The notes under the pieces: generated by a model | What the model was told of the DNA's origin: nothing | The model's database searches: none | Seen by the model: the letters and a program-made list of their open reading frames with translations, nothing else | Program-made: the position numbers and the translations under genes | Shown: one piece after another, positions 31,749 to 41,243 of the stretch | Numbering within the stretch: the stretch's first letter is position 1 | Layout: every line of letters begins with the position of its first letter | Origin: Deltaproteobacteria bacterium | GTDB taxonomy: Bacteria; Desulfobacterota; Desulfuromonadia; Geobacterales; Pseudopelobacteraceae | Direction: 5' to 3' | Length of the DNA stretch: 64,000 bases | Assembly (NCBI GenBank): GCA_016182975.1 | Contig: JACPFJ010000016.1 | Coordinates: 44,572 to 108,571 of the forward strand

Positions 31749-34376
31749 ATGGCACACACAGAGTCCTGCGAGAAAAAGACGGCAACATTGACCATAGACG
31801 GCCGGCAGGTAACGGTCCAAACCGGGGCCACCATCCTGGAAGCCGCAGCGGAACTGGGGATCAGGATCCCGACGCTCTGCTGGCTGAAGAAGGTCTCGAC
31901 CACCGGCGACTGCCGCATCTGCGTGGTCGAGGTGGAAGGGGTGGAACGCCCCATGACCGCCTGCAACACGCCGGTCAAGGAGGGGATCAGCGTCACCACC
32001 GCATCGCCCCGGCTGGACGAGGTCCGCCGGAAGACCCTGGCGCTGATGCTGGTCAACCACCCCCTGGACTGCCCGGTCTGCGATGCCGGCGGCGAGTGCG
32101 ACCTGCAGGACGCCTGCTACGGGTTGCATGTGGACAGGAACGACTACGGCGCAGTCAACGAACCCACGCCGATCCGCTACGACTGGCCGTTGATCGAGAA
32201 CTGCACCACCCGTTGCATCCTGTGCGAGAAGTGCACCAAGGTCTGCCACGAGATCGTGGGGGCCGACGCCATCGAGGTCAAGAGCCGCGGCGAGCGCTCC
32301 GTCATCGATACGCCGGATGAAAAGCCGCTCGACTGCGACTTCTGCGGCAACTGCGTCAATGCCTGTCCCACCGGCACGCTGCTCAGCAAGCCGTTCAAAT
32401 TCCGCGGCCGCCCCTGGACCTTTGACGTCACCCCGAGCATCTGCGGCTTCTGCTCCTCCGGCTGCCAGATCGAGTACCACTCCCGCAACGGACGGGTCGA
32501 GCGGGTTACCAGCTCGGACGACGGTTACAACCGCGGCAATCTCTGCATCAACGGCCGCTTCGGCTATTCCGCCTTCAACTCCCCCGGCAGGCTGACCACG
32601 CCGCTGGTCAGGGATGCCGGCGGCAGCCAGCAGAATAGCGACTGGGACCAGGCCCTGGGCACGGTAGCCGCGAGGCTGAAGGGGATCATCGCCGACAACG
32701 GCGGCGCAGCCGTGGCAGGCATCGGTTCGCCGCGCGTGACCAACGAGGAGAGCTACCTCTTCCAGAGGTTCATGCGCGGGGCGCTCGGCAGCAACAACAT
32801 CGATTCCGAGGCGCGCCTCGGCTATCTCCCGGCCCAGGTCATCCAGCACGAGATGCTCGGCTTCAGCGGCGGCAGCCAGGCCATGGACGCCATCGAGCAG
32901 GCCGGCGCCGTGCTCCTGATCGGCGCCGACCTCAAGGGGGAGTCGGCCGGCTTCGCCTACCGCGTGATCCACGCCTGTACCAAGAACAACGCCAAGCTGG
33001 TGCTGGCCAACAGCCGCGCCAATTCGATGAACAAATACGCCAACGCCTTTCTGCAATACCGCCCGGGAAGCGAGGCCTGGCTCGCCGCCGGCCTCAACAA
33101 GGCGATCCTGGCCGAGGGACTCGAAGAGAGGGCGTTTGTCGAGGGGAATACCCGTGATCTGGCCACGCTCAGGGCGTCGCTGGACGCCATCTCCTTCGAG
33201 CGCATCGCCGAGCTGTCCGGCATCGGCGAGACGGAGCTGCGCGAGGCGGCCCGCCTGATCGCGAGCAACGGCCGCACGGCCGTGATCTACGGAGCAGGTG
33301 TCATGCGCTCCGGCGACATGCGCAACGCCGTGACCGGCGTGGTCGACCTGGCGCTCCTGACTGGCGCGGTGGCTGCCGGCGGCGCCGGCATCTACCCTCT
33401 CGACGAGAAGAACAACACCCAGGGGATGCTCGACATGGGGGTCTGCCCCGAGTATCTCCCCGGCTATCACAGCTACGGCCATGCCGGTGCGAAATTCGCC
33501 GCTGCCTGGAAGACCGAACTCCCCGAGAAGCCGGGCAAGGACCTGTTCGGGATCATCGAAGCCATCGAAAAGGGCGAGATCAGGGCGCTGTACGTGCTGG
33601 GGAGCGATCCCCTGCACGTCATGCCTGACAGAAACCGCTGGCTGAAGGCCCTGCAGCAGTTGGAACTGCTGGTGGTGCAGGACCTCTTCCTCACCGATAC
33701 CGCCCGCCTGGCCCATGTCGTGCTTCCCGCCGCCTCCGCTGCGGAGAAGGCCGGCTCCTTCACCACGGTGGACAACCGGGTGCAGTGCTTCCCCCGCGCC
33801 GTGGCGCCGGTGGCCGAGGCGCGCACGGACGCCGAAATCCTGACCGGGCTGCATGAACTGGTCGCAACGGTTACGGGCATCGCCTCCGCGTCGCAGGAGA
33901 CGCTGCAGCATGAGATCACGCAGCTCTCCGGGCTCTACGGCGAGGTCTGCGACCACGATGGCTGCCGCATGGGGAGGGCCAAGAACCGGATCGCCTCCTG
34001 CGACCACCAGGCTGTCTTCAGGCCGCTCGCGCCCGCGACCCCGGCGGCGTCCGACCCGGCTCATCCGTTCATCCTCCAGGTTGGGACGCTCTTGCACCAC
34101 AACGGCAGCTACTCCACCTGGTCGGAGAACAACCTGACCGTCGCCGGCGAGGCCTACGCCGAGATATCCGGCGCCGATGCGATCAGGCTGGGGCTTGGCG
34201 CCGGCGACAGCGTGCGGATCTCCTCCCGGCTCGGCAGCATCATGCTCCCGGCCAGGATCTCCTCTGCGCTCCAGGCGGGGATGCTGTTCGTTCCGGCCCA
34301 CTTCCGCGAGGCCCAGGTGAACCTGCTGACCAGGGATGCATTCGGGACGGTTGCCGTCAAGCTGGAGAAGGCCTGA
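31749..34376 (+). CDS. sfrA: SfrA-like NADPH oxidoreductase alpha subunit (NuoG/FdhA-type)
   Basis: 875 residues. Ligands in order: [2Fe-2S] Cys44, 55, 58, 72; the NuoG-type His104-Cys108-Cys111-Cys117 cluster; ferredoxin clusters at Cys156/159/162/166 and Cys196/199/202/206; and a molybdopterin-type [4Fe-4S] at Cys232/235/239. A molybdopterin-oxidoreductase domain and a C-terminal dinucleotide-binding domain follow. This matches SfrA of Geobacter; a NuoG of a second complex I is the main alternative, made less likely by the SfrB partner directly upstream. Closed by a strong terminator. Confidence 0.75.
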   Translation: MAHTESCEKKTATLTIDGRQVTVQTGATILEAAAELGIRIPTLCWLKKVSTTGDCRICVVEVEGVERPMTACNTPVKEGISVTTASPRLDEVRRKTLALMLVNHPLDCPVCDAGGECDLQDACYGLHVDRNDYGAVNEPTPIRYDWPLIENCTTRCILCEKCTKVCHEIVGADAIEVKSRGERSVIDTPDEKPLDCDFCGNCVNACPTGTLLSKPFKFRGRPWTFDVTPSICGFCSSGCQIEYHSRNGRVERVTSSDDGYNRGNLCINGRFGYSAFNSPGRLTTPLVRDAGGSQQNSDWDQALGTVAARLKGIIADNGGAAVAGIGSPRVTNEESYLFQRFMRGALGSNNIDSEARLGYLPAQVIQHEMLGFSGGSQAMDAIEQAGAVLLIGADLKGESAGFAYRVIHACTKNNAKLVLANSRANSMNKYANAFLQYRPGSEAWLAAGLNKAILAEGLEERAFVEGNTRDLATLRASLDAISFERIAELSGIGETELREAARLIASNGRTAVIYGAGVMRSGDMRNAVTGVVDLALLTGAVAAGGAGIYPLDEKNNTQGMLDMGVCPEYLPGYHSYGHAGAKFAAAWKTELPEKPGKDLFGIIEAIEKGEIRALYVLGSDPLHVMPDRNRWLKALQQLELLVVQDLFLTDTARLAHVVLPAASAAEKAGSFTTVDNRVQCFPRAVAPVAEARTDAEILTGLHELVATVTGIASASQETLQHEITQLSGLYGEVCDHDGCRMGRAKNRIASCDHQAVFRPLAPATPAASDPAHPFILQVGTLLHHNGSYSTWSENNLTVAGEAYAEISGADAIRLGLGAGDSVRISSRLGSIMLPARISSALQAGMLFVPAHFREAQVNLLTRDAFGTVAVKLEKA

Positions 34377-34414
34377 TCAGACAATATCGCCCGTATGTAC
34401 TCGATAGTAAAAAG

Positions 34415-34438
34415 CGCCGCCTCAAGCGGCGTTTTTTT
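34415..34438 (+). terminator. Intrinsic terminator after sfrA
   Basis: Stem CGCCGC / GCGGCG with a CTCAA loop followed by seven T residues, about 40 bp after the sfrA stop. Confidence 0.9.
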
Positions 34439-34530
34439 GTTTGTGACCGGGGCGGCAGATTCGTGTAAAATGCGGTCGTACCTATTTAACCATCGACGAG
34501 CGTGACCATGTCCGATCCTTCCATAAGCCT

Positions 34531-36222
34531 ATGAGTTGGGATATCCGCAAGAAACAGCGCGCGCTGCTGGCCGCGGAGACCAACCTCTGCCCCCAAGGGC
34601 AGGGGAGGGGCGGCCGGCTGAGCGTCTGCCTGGTGTATCCCAACCGTTATTCCACCGCTATGAGCAGCCTCGGGTTCCAGACGGTCTACGCACTGCTTGC
34701 CTCCGCGCCCGGCGTGCAGTGCGAGCGCGCCTTCCTCCCCGAGCGCGAGGATCTGGCCGAATACCGGCGGGGAGGGCAGCCGCTCTCTTCGCTTGAAGGC
34801 GGGCGCCCGCTGGCCGATTTCGACATCATCGCCTTTTCCACCTCCTTCGAGCCGGACTATCTCAACATCCCGCTGATCCTCCAACTGGCGCGCATCCCGA
34901 TCATGGCCGCGGAACGGGACGGGTCGCAACCGCTGGTCATGGCCGGCGGCGCGGCGTTCATGATCAACCCGGAGCCGGTGGCCGACTTCCTGGACATCAT
35001 CTGCATCGGCGAGGGGGAGGAGATCGTCCCTTCCCTGCTGGATGCCCTGCTGGCGCCGGGCCACGGCAGGCCGGAGCTGCTGCTCTCCCTGGCCCTCCTG
35101 CCCGGAATCTACGTCCCCGCCTTTTATCGGCCCCGCTACGAAGGGGGGCGGCTGACCGCGATCGAGGCGCTTGCGGGGGCGCCGGAGCGGATCGTGCGTG
35201 CCTGCGCCGATCCGGACGAGCACCCCCCGGCCAGGTCGGTGATACTGACGGCGAACACCGAGTTCGGCGACATGTACCTGATCGAGGTCAGCCGCGGCTG
35301 CCCGCGCGGCTGCCGCTTCTGCACCTCGGGCTTTATCTACTCTCCCTTCCGCCAGCAGCCGTTCGCGCATGTCGTCTCCGCGCTGGACGAGGGGCTGGCC
35401 CATCGCGCCAAGATCGGACTGGTGGGGGCCGCGGTCTCCGACTACCGCGAGATCGGGCGGCTGTGCCGTTTGATCGTCGAGCGAGGGGCCAAGGTATCGG
35501 TGTCGTCCCTGCGCGTTGACCGGCTCGACAGCGAGATGCTCGACGCCCTGGTTGCCAGCGGCCACAAGACCATCTCCCTTGCGCCTGAGGGGGGGTCGCA
35601 GCGGCTGCGCGACCTGGTCCGCAAGAACCTGAGCGAGGGGCAGATCCTGGAGGCCTGCGAGATGATCATCTCCCGCGACATCCTCAACCTCAGGCTCTAC
35701 TTCATCATCGGCTTGCCGACCGAGAGCGCCGAGGACCTGGAGGAACTGATCCAGCTGGTCATGGCGATCCGCGAGCGCGTCGTGGAGCGGGCGCGGGTTA
35801 ACCGGAGGTTGGGTGAGATCGTGCTCTCGGTCAACCCCTTCATCCCCAAGCCGCTGACCCCGCTTCAGTGGTGCGGCATGGAGCCGCTCCCCTCGCTGGA
35901 GCAGAAGGTGCGGCTCCTGGAGGCCGCCTTCCGCGGGGTCGCCAATGTCCGCCTCAAGGTCGAGGGTCTGCGCGACTGCTATTTCCAGGCGCTCCTCTCC
36001 CGGGGCGACCGTCGCCTCTCCCGGCTGCTGGAGGTGATGGCGGAGGGGGCCAACCTGCGAAAGGCGGCCAGGGCCTGCGGGATCGACACCGACAGTGCGG
36101 TCCAGCGCGACATCCCCGAAGACGAGTTATTGCCCTGGGGCATCATCGCTGGGGACGAAACGCCGGCGCTGCGCAGGGAGTATGAACGGGCTTTTGCCGG
36201 GGAGGCGGAGGGACAGGGGTGA
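34531..36222 (+). CDS. B12-binding-type radical SAM protein
   Basis: 563 residues. The N-terminal half (about 30-200) has a cobalamin-binding-like Rossmann fold (VCLVYPNRYSTAMSSLGFQ, DIIAFSTSFE, GEGEEI). The radical SAM core follows with the cluster motif C-x3-C-x2-C in SRGCPRGCRFCTSG (about residue 253), and later FIIGLPTES. It belongs to the uncharacterised group often found in Geobacter, related to YgiQ/TIGR03960 proteins; the substrate is unknown. A 9-codon mini-ORF (34508-34534) ends across its ATG. Its stop overlaps the GTG of a small zinc-ribbon-like gene. Confidence 0.85.
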   Translation: MSWDIRKKQRALLAAETNLCPQGQGRGGRLSVCLVYPNRYSTAMSSLGFQTVYALLASAPGVQCERAFLPEREDLAEYRRGGQPLSSLEGGRPLADFDIIAFSTSFEPDYLNIPLILQLARIPIMAAERDGSQPLVMAGGAAFMINPEPVADFLDIICIGEGEEIVPSLLDALLAPGHGRPELLLSLALLPGIYVPAFYRPRYEGGRLTAIEALAGAPERIVRACADPDEHPPARSVILTANTEFGDMYLIEVSRGCPRGCRFCTSGFIYSPFRQQPFAHVVSALDEGLAHRAKIGLVGAAVSDYREIGRLCRLIVERGAKVSVSSLRVDRLDSEMLDALVASGHKTISLAPEGGSQRLRDLVRKNLSEGQILEACEMIISRDILNLRLYFIIGLPTESAEDLEELIQLVMAIRERVVERARVNRRLGEIVLSVNPFIPKPLTPLQWCGMEPLPSLEQKVRLLEAAFRGVANVRLKVEGLRDCYFQALLSRGDRRLSRLLEVMAEGANLRKAARACGIDTDSAVQRDIPEDELLPWGIIAGDETPALRREYERAFAGEAEGQG

Positions 36223-36398
36223 AAAGTTGCTCTATCTGTGCAAAGGAGTTTGACGAGGCCGGCGAACGTTCCGAATACGCCGAGGCCGGGGAGTGGCTGG
36301 CGGGCGAGGTCTGGGGCGACGCTGGCGAGCTTTGCCTCACCTGTCTGGAGAACCGGGCCAGGCTGGTGATGATGTACTGCCCGGAGTACAACTCGTGA
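36219..36398 (+). CDS. 59-residue zinc-ribbon-like protein coupled to the radical SAM gene
   Basis: Starts with GTG overlapping the radical SAM stop (GTGA), with a GGAGGGACAG-type site inside the upstream gene. Cys4 and Cys7 (CSIC), a central acidic stretch, Cys39 and Cys42 (CLTC), and a further Cys near the end form a probable four-Cys zinc or iron site. I do not recognise a named family. Translational coupling and the shared terminator suggest that it works with the radical SAM protein. Confidence 0.7.
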   Translation: MKSCSICAKEFDEAGERSEYAEAGEWLAGEVWGDAGELCLTCLENRARLVMMYCPEYNS

Positions 36399-36402
36399 AT
36401 AG

Positions 36403-36433
36403 AAAAAGCCCGGAGGATTTCTCCGGGCTTTTT
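36403..36433. terminator. Bidirectional terminator after the radical SAM operon
   Basis: Stem AAAAAGCCCGGAG / CTCCGGGCTTTTT with a 5-nt loop and T-runs on both strands. It ends the plus-strand operon and also the minus-strand candidate RNA at 36403-36637. Confidence 0.9.
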
Positions 36434-36637
36434 GGCTCTGGCGGTTTCACCTCACGGCGCTTTCACCCTATCCGCCGGTGTTAGTGCAGCGGCACTGTCA
36501 CCGCGCTTCTTGCGGGACCGCGGTGGCAATAACCCTCTGAGTTTCACCTTTTTGAAGAGGTAGGTACGCTCAGGCGAATGAGGCAAGTAACTGCACGTCA
36601 CGCGTTGCCGGGGTACCGCCAGAATCTGTACTCTCTT
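36403..36637 (-). ncRNA. Candidate structured small RNA (possibly 6S-like), unannotated family
   Basis: Between the two terminators no ORF is credible, but the minus strand holds a complete transcription unit: promoter at 36645-36673, transcript start near 36637, terminator at 36403-36433. The ends pair through a perfect 9-bp stem (TCTGGCGGT at 36615-36623 with ACCGCCAGA at 36437-36445, minus-strand sense). Inside are CACCGCG / CGCGGTG (36499-36525) and AGTGC / GCACT (36483-36496) hairpins, and GGTGAAA occurs three times. Size of about 200 nt and a closed rod shape recall 6S RNA, but I could not match its consensus. Function unknown. Confidence 0.6.
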
Positions 36638-36644
36638 TTTCTAT

Positions 36645-36673
36645 AAGATAACTCTTCGGCTGGGGAATGTCAA
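36645..36673 (-). promoter_or_regulatory. Sigma-70 promoter of the candidate RNA
   Basis: Perfect -35 TTGACA (36668-36673), a 17-nt spacer and -10 TATCTT (36645-36650), read on the minus strand. It lies downstream of the ftsZ terminator, so it is not the promoter of any known gene. Confidence 0.65.
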
Positions 36674-36732
36674 ACCGCATATCTCCCTGGACCCTTATGC
36701 GGAAAGGCGCGGCTGGCGGTCTTTTGAGGCGC

Positions 36733-36784
36733 AAAAAAAAGCCCGGTTCTCCAGGAGGGGGAAAGCGGAGAAACCGGGCAAAAA
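36733..36784 (-). terminator. Intrinsic terminator after ftsZ
   Basis: GCCCGGTTTCTCC pairs with GGAGAACCGGGC across a loop of about 14 nt, followed by eight T residues on the minus strand. It ends the dcw cluster transcript 44 bp after the ftsZ stop. Confidence 0.9.
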
Positions 36785-36827
36785 CGAGGGGTGCGGCTGG
36801 CGCACCCCCCAGTGCAATCGGTCCTGG

Positions 36828-37997
36828 TCAGTCCACGGACTTTCTCAGGAAGGTTGGGATGTCGTACTGGTCCTCATCATCCTCGATGAAGGAGACGACC
36901 GGTCTGACGCGGGCGGCGTTTTCCACCTGCTGGCGGTCACGTTTGAAGGTGGGGATGTCGAGCACGTTTTTGCTTGCGGCGTGCTTCTCGGCCAGCGGCA
37001 GGGCACTCCTGCGGAGCTCGCGGGCCTTGTCGGTATCGAAGCGGTCGCCGAAGCCGGTGGCGATGACGGTCACTTTGATGGTATCGCCGAGCCCGTCGTC
37101 CCTGACGACGCCGATCTTGATGCTGGCGTCCTCGTGGACCTTCTCGTGGACCACGCGGTTGACCGTGTTATAGTCATCCATGGTCATGGAGCCCGAACCG
37201 GTGATATTGACCAGCACCCCCTTGGCGCCGGAGATGTCGTTATCCTCCAGGAGCGGGCTGGAAATGGCGGCGTTGACCGCGTCTGAGGCCCGGTTCTCGC
37301 CGCTGCCGGTGCCGATGCCCATCATGGCCATGCCCCGTACGCTCATCACGGTCTTCACGTCGGCGAAGTCCAGGTTCATCAGGCCGGTGGATGTGATCAG
37401 CTCGGCAATCCCCTGCACGGCCTGTCGCAGCACGTCGTCGGACGGCTTGAAGGCGTCGAAGAGCGACATGTTCTTGCCGGCCAGGCTGATCAGGCGGTCG
37501 TTGGGGATGATGATCAGCGAATCCACGTGCCTCTTGAGCTCGTTGATCCCCTGCTCCGCCAGTTCGCCGCGGGCCTTCCCCTCGTAGGTGAACGGCTTGG
37601 TGACGACCCCTACGGTCAGGGTGCCCGACTCACGGGCCGCTTCTGCGATGACCGGCGCCGCGCCGGTGCCGGTGCCGCCCCCCATGCCGGCGGCGATGAA
37701 GATCAGGTCCGCCCCCTTGAGCGATTCGATCAGATGTTCACGGTCTTCCAGTGCGGCGTCCTTGCCCACTTCAGGCTTGGAGCCGGCGCCGAGGCCCTTG
37801 GTGAGCTGCCGCCCGAGCTGGATCTTGACCGAAGCCTTGGAGGTGCGCAGCGCCTGGGCGTCGGTGTTGGCAACGATGAAGTCCACCTTGTCTATGGTGC
37901 TGGCGATCATGGTATTGACGGCATTGCCGCCGCCGCCGCCTACCCCGATCACCTTGATTACGGCGCTCTGTTCAATGGACTCGTCGAATTCGAACAT
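36828..37997 (-). CDS. ftsZ: Cell division protein FtsZ
   Basis: 389 residues. A tubulin-like GTPase that polymerises into the Z-ring. The tubulin signature GGGTGTGAAP lies at about 106-115, the GGGGGNAVNTM nucleotide loop at 20-30, and NTDAQAL follows. The C-terminal tail YDIPTFLRK is the conserved peptide that binds FtsA and other partners, preceded by a linker of about 50 residues. Last gene of the dcw cluster, with a terminator right behind it. Confidence 0.98.
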   Translation of the reverse strand: MFEFDESIEQSAVIKVIGVGGGGGNAVNTMIASTIDKVDFIVANTDAQALRTSKASVKIQLGRQLTKGLGAGSKPEVGKDAALEDREHLIESLKGADLIFIAAGMGGGTGTGAAPVIAEAARESGTLTVGVVTKPFTYEGKARGELAEQGINELKRHVDSLIIIPNDRLISLAGKNMSLFDAFKPSDDVLRQAVQGIAELITSTGLMNLDFADVKTVMSVRGMAMMGIGTGSGENRASDAVNAAISSPLLEDNDISGAKGVLVNITGSGSMTMDDYNTVNRVVHEKVHEDASIKIGVVRDDGLGDTIKVTVIATGFGDRFDTDKARELRRSALPLAEKHAASKNVLDIPTFKRDRQQVENAARVRPVVSFIEDDEDQYDIPTFLRKSVD

Positions 37998-38152
37998 CTG
38001 TTTCCCCCTTTCGGCATTGGCAGTGCTTCACGATTTCAGCCTGAAATGTAACCGCATTTCTGCCAGGAATCAAAGGAAAAAACATTAAAAAAACATCAGA
38101 CTAAAACAGCTGAAAATTCGCTTCGTTGGGGTCTTGGCGCCCATGGCGGCAG

Positions 38153-39391
38153 CTAGAAAAACTCCCTGAACCAGCTCTTCATACGGCCGAAGACCGAGCC
38201 GAACAGTTTGCCTTCAGATTTGGTGGTGGGAAACTCCCGTGCGCCCGAGTTGCGGCTGCCGTAGACGATCAGGCCGACGCCGGTGGCGTAGACCGGCGAG
38301 TTGACCACGTCGGTCAGGCCGCCGATGCGCTGGGGCACGCCGCGCCGCACCGGGAGGTTGAAGATCTGCTCGGCCAACTCCGGCATCCCCTCCAGGATAC
38401 TGGAGCCGCCGGTGATGACCACACCCGATGCGATGGCATCCTCCAGCCCGGACTTGACGATCTCGCGGTTGACCAGGGTGAAGATCTCCTCCACGCGGGG
38501 GCCGAGAATCTCGCACAGCACGTTGCGCGAGAGTTCGCGCGGCTTGCGGCCGCCCACGCTGGGCACCTCGATCTTGTCCTCCTTGCCCACCAGCGAGGAG
38601 AGGCAGCAGCCGTACTTCTGCTTAATCTTCTCCGCCTCGGCCATCGGGGTGCGCAGGCCCACAGCGATGTCGTTGGTCAGATGGTTGCCCCCCAGGGAGA
38701 GCACCGAGGTGTATTTGATGGCCCCTTCGGAGAAGATGGCGATGTCGGTGGTGCCGCCGCCGATATCCACCAGGCAGACCCCAAGCTCCTTCTCGTCGGA
38801 CGACAGCGCCGCCTCGGAGGAGGCCAGTTGCTCCAGCACGATGTCGGCCACGTCCAGGCCGGCGCGATTGCAGGATTTGACGATGTTCTGCGCGCTGGCC
38901 ACGGCGCCGGTGACGATGTGCACCTTGGCCTCCAGCCGGACGCCGCTCATGCCGAGCGGCTCGCGGATGCCGTCCTGCTCATCGATGATGAATTCCTGCG
39001 GCAGGATGTGGATTACCTCGCGGTCCATGGGGATGGCGATCGCCTTGGCGGCGTCGATTACCCGCCGCACATCCTCCTGTGCCACCTCACGGTTCTTGAT
39101 GGCGATCACCCCTTGCGAGTTGATCCCCTTGATGTGGCCGCCGGCTATGCCCGCATAGACAGACTTGATCTCGCAGCCGGCCATCAATTCGGCCTCGCTG
39201 ATGGCCTTGCGGATGGCGCCCACCGTGCTTTCGATGTTGATCACCACCCCTTTACGCAGACCGCTTGAGGGGCTGGTGCCGATGCCGACGATATCGATGC
39301 CGTCCTCGGTGACATTACCGACGATGGCGCAGATCTTGGTGGTGCCGATATCGAGACCGACGATCAGATTATCCTTTTTGCTTGCTGACAT
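38153..39391 (-). CDS. ftsA: Cell division protein FtsA
   Basis: 412 residues, actin-like ATPase anchoring FtsZ to the membrane. The phosphate loop LDIGTTKICAIVG is near residue 15, VDIGGGTTDIAIF carries the second phosphate loop, and VVITGGSSILEGM the adenosine site. The C-terminal GRMKSWFREFF is the amphipathic membrane-targeting helix. Lies between ftsQ and ftsZ in the usual order; the gap to ftsZ is about 155 bp. Confidence 0.97.
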   Translation of the reverse strand: MSASKKDNLIVGLDIGTTKICAIVGNVTEDGIDIVGIGTSPSSGLRKGVVINIESTVGAIRKAISEAELMAGCEIKSVYAGIAGGHIKGINSQGVIAIKNREVAQEDVRRVIDAAKAIAIPMDREVIHILPQEFIIDEQDGIREPLGMSGVRLEAKVHIVTGAVASAQNIVKSCNRAGLDVADIVLEQLASSEAALSSDEKELGVCLVDIGGGTTDIAIFSEGAIKYTSVLSLGGNHLTNDIAVGLRTPMAEAEKIKQKYGCCLSSLVGKEDKIEVPSVGGRKPRELSRNVLCEILGPRVEEIFTLVNREIVKSGLEDAIASGVVITGGSSILEGMPELAEQIFNLPVRRGVPQRIGGLTDVVNSPVYATGVGLIVYGSRNSGAREFPTTKSEGKLFGSVFGRMKSWFREFF

Positions 39392-39427
39392 GCCACCCCC
39401 CCCTGCCTGTAATCGAAATTTAATGAA

Positions 39428-40249
39428 TTATGTTCTTTTGACGATGATTCTGTCGTTGTAGTCGAGGTCTATGTATTGGAGTGCCGGTCGCTGGGCCATG
39501 AGTTCCCGGTAGATGCGGGCGAAACGTTCCAGTTTGGCGGCGAAGTCGCCGGAACCGATCTTCACCGGGAGCGCTCCGGAAGCGGTAAACATGGTAAAAC
39601 CGTAGCCCTTATCGTAATGAATCTCCGATACATCTGCAAGGATAAATGCACCTTTTTCGCGCAAAATCTTCAGCAGTTCGCAGGCGGTCCCGAGCGCCTT
39701 CCGCGTGCCCGCCGGATCGCTGCTCAAATCCTCCTCGCTGAAGCCGGTGATGACCGGATAATCCAGGCGGTCACCTTTGTTGAGCACCTTGAAAACGGTC
39801 CCATTCTTGTCCAGGTAATAGATGAAGCCCATGTTGACCACGGCCAGCGGCTCGCGCTCGGTGACGTCGATGGACAGCCCGTCCGGGAAATACCTGCGGA
39901 TATGGACCGTCTCCACCCAGGGGTTGCGGGTGAGCTGCTCACCCATCCGTTTCAGGTTCAGCCGCAGCAGGTCCCTTCCCGGCTCTACGCCGGCGATGGC
40001 CAGGATCTCGTCGCGGGTCATGTGCCTGGCGCTGGACACCTCGATGTTGGTGAGACGGAAAAAGGTTGCCGAGCCGATGGCGCGGCAGGCCAGGAACAAC
40101 GCTCCGCACGCCAGCGCACCCCCCGCCAGGGCGAGAGAGATCCTTCCCAGCGGGCGCAGGTATTTGCCCAGGTCGAGCGGCTTGCGCTGAACCTTGACCC
40201 GGTTGGGGGCCACCTTCTTTTGCTGGTATCTGGAGGCGAAGTCCCGCAT
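39428..40249 (-). CDS. ftsQ: Cell division protein FtsQ
   Basis: 273 residues. A basic cytoplasmic N-terminus, one transmembrane helix (about 36-58), then a POTRA domain (LTNIEVSSARHMTRDEILAIAGV, about 68-135) and the FtsQ beta domain (VVNMGFIYYLDKNGTVF, VITGF). It connects the early ring with FtsL and FtsB in the periplasm. It lies between ddl and ftsA. Confidence 0.95.
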   Translation of the reverse strand: MRDFASRYQQKKVAPNRVKVQRKPLDLGKYLRPLGRISLALAGGALACGALFLACRAIGSATFFRLTNIEVSSARHMTRDEILAIAGVEPGRDLLRLNLKRMGEQLTRNPWVETVHIRRYFPDGLSIDVTEREPLAVVNMGFIYYLDKNGTVFKVLNKGDRLDYPVITGFSEEDLSSDPAGTRKALGTACELLKILREKGAFILADVSEIHYDKGYGFTMFTASGALPVKIGSGDFAAKLERFARIYRELMAQRPALQYIDLDYNDRIIVKRT

Positions 40250-40264
40250 ACGATTTGTTGCCTT

Positions 40265-41194
40265 TTACAGGTTAATTTTCAGCGCAGCCGACTCGATGAT
40301 CCGCTCCACCAACGCCTCGAAGGAGAGCCCGGCCCCCTTGGCCGCGATCTCCGGCAGCAGCGAGAGCGCCGTCATCCCAGGCAGGGTGTTGACCTCCAGC
40401 ACGTAGCACTCCCCGCCGGCGGTCACCAGCAGGTCAACCCGGCTGTAGCCCGAACACCCCAGGGCGCGGTGGGCCGCCAGGCCTATTCTCTGGGCCTTCT
40501 CGTAGAGCGCCGCTTCCAGGCGGGCCGGGAAGATGTGTTCGGCCATGCCGTCGGTGTACTTGGCCTCGTAGTCGTAAAACTCCTTCAGGGGCACGATCTC
40601 GATGGCGCCGACGGGCAGGTCGTCCAGGATGCCGACCTGCACCTCCTGCCCCTTGACGAACTGCTCGACCAGGATCTCGTCGTCGTGGCGGAAGGCCAGC
40701 TCCAGCGCCGTTGCCAGCTCGCTCTCCTCCTTGACGATGGAGACCCCCACCGAGGAGCCCTCCTGGACAGGCTTGACCACCAGCGGCAGTCCGAAGGGGA
40801 GCCCGGCGAGTCGAACCTGTTCCCCGCGCCGGAATGGGCGGAATGGCGCGGTCAGTATGCCGCCGGCGGCGAAGGCCTGCTTGCTGTAGAGCTTGTGCAT
40901 GGCCAGGGCGCTGGCCAGCACGCCCGAGCCGGTGTAGGGTATCCGCATCAGCTCCAGCAGCCCCTGCACGCAGCCGTCCTCGCCGTAGCGGCCGTGCAGG
41001 GCGATGAAGGCCGCCTCGATCCGCTCGCTCACCAGCACCCCTGCCAGGTCGCGCCCCACGTCGATGGCCACCGCCTCATACCCCTGGTCCAGCAGTGCCT
41101 GCTGCACGGCAGCGCCGCTCTTCAGGGATACCTCCCGTTCCGCCGAGAGCCCCCCCATCAGCACGCCGATCCTTTTTGTCCTCATGGATGCCAT
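40265..41194 (-). CDS. ddl: D-alanine--D-alanine ligase
   Basis: 309 residues, ATP-grasp fold. Motifs: [18 protein letters not shown] at the N-terminus, [21 protein letters not shown] (ATP-binding loop), YSRVDLLV and [10 protein letters not shown] (metal ligands Glu and Asn). Makes the D-Ala-D-Ala dipeptide used by MurF. AAAGG lies 7 nt before the ATG at 41194; an ATG three codons on is also possible. A repeat element separates it from murB. Confidence 0.96.
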   Translation of the reverse strand: MASMRTKRIGVLMGGLSAEREVSLKSGAAVQQALLDQGYEAVAIDVGRDLAGVLVSERIEAAFIALHGRYGEDGCVQGLLELMRIPYTGSGVLASALAMHKLYSKQAFAAGGILTAPFRPFRRGEQVRLAGLPFGLPLVVKPVQEGSSVGVSIVKEESELATALELAFRHDDEILVEQFVKGQEVQVGILDDLPVGAIEIVPLKEFYDYEAKYTDGMAEHIFPARLEAALYEKAQRIGLAAHRALGCSGYSRVDLLVTAGGECYVLEVNTLPGMTALSLLPEIAAKGAGLSFEALVERIIESAALKINL

Positions 41195-41243
41195 CTACAT
41201 ACCTTTCTAACCGTTCTATCAATTCATCCTGAAAAAGCGGTTC

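Noticed and set aside
36434..36730. Known riboswitch (cobalamin, GEMM or Moco type) downstream of ftsZ
   Set aside because: GCCACTG-like, GGGTTACC-like and CTCC-like fragments were looked for, but the full consensus order of these classes is absent on either strand, and no gene follows that it could control.
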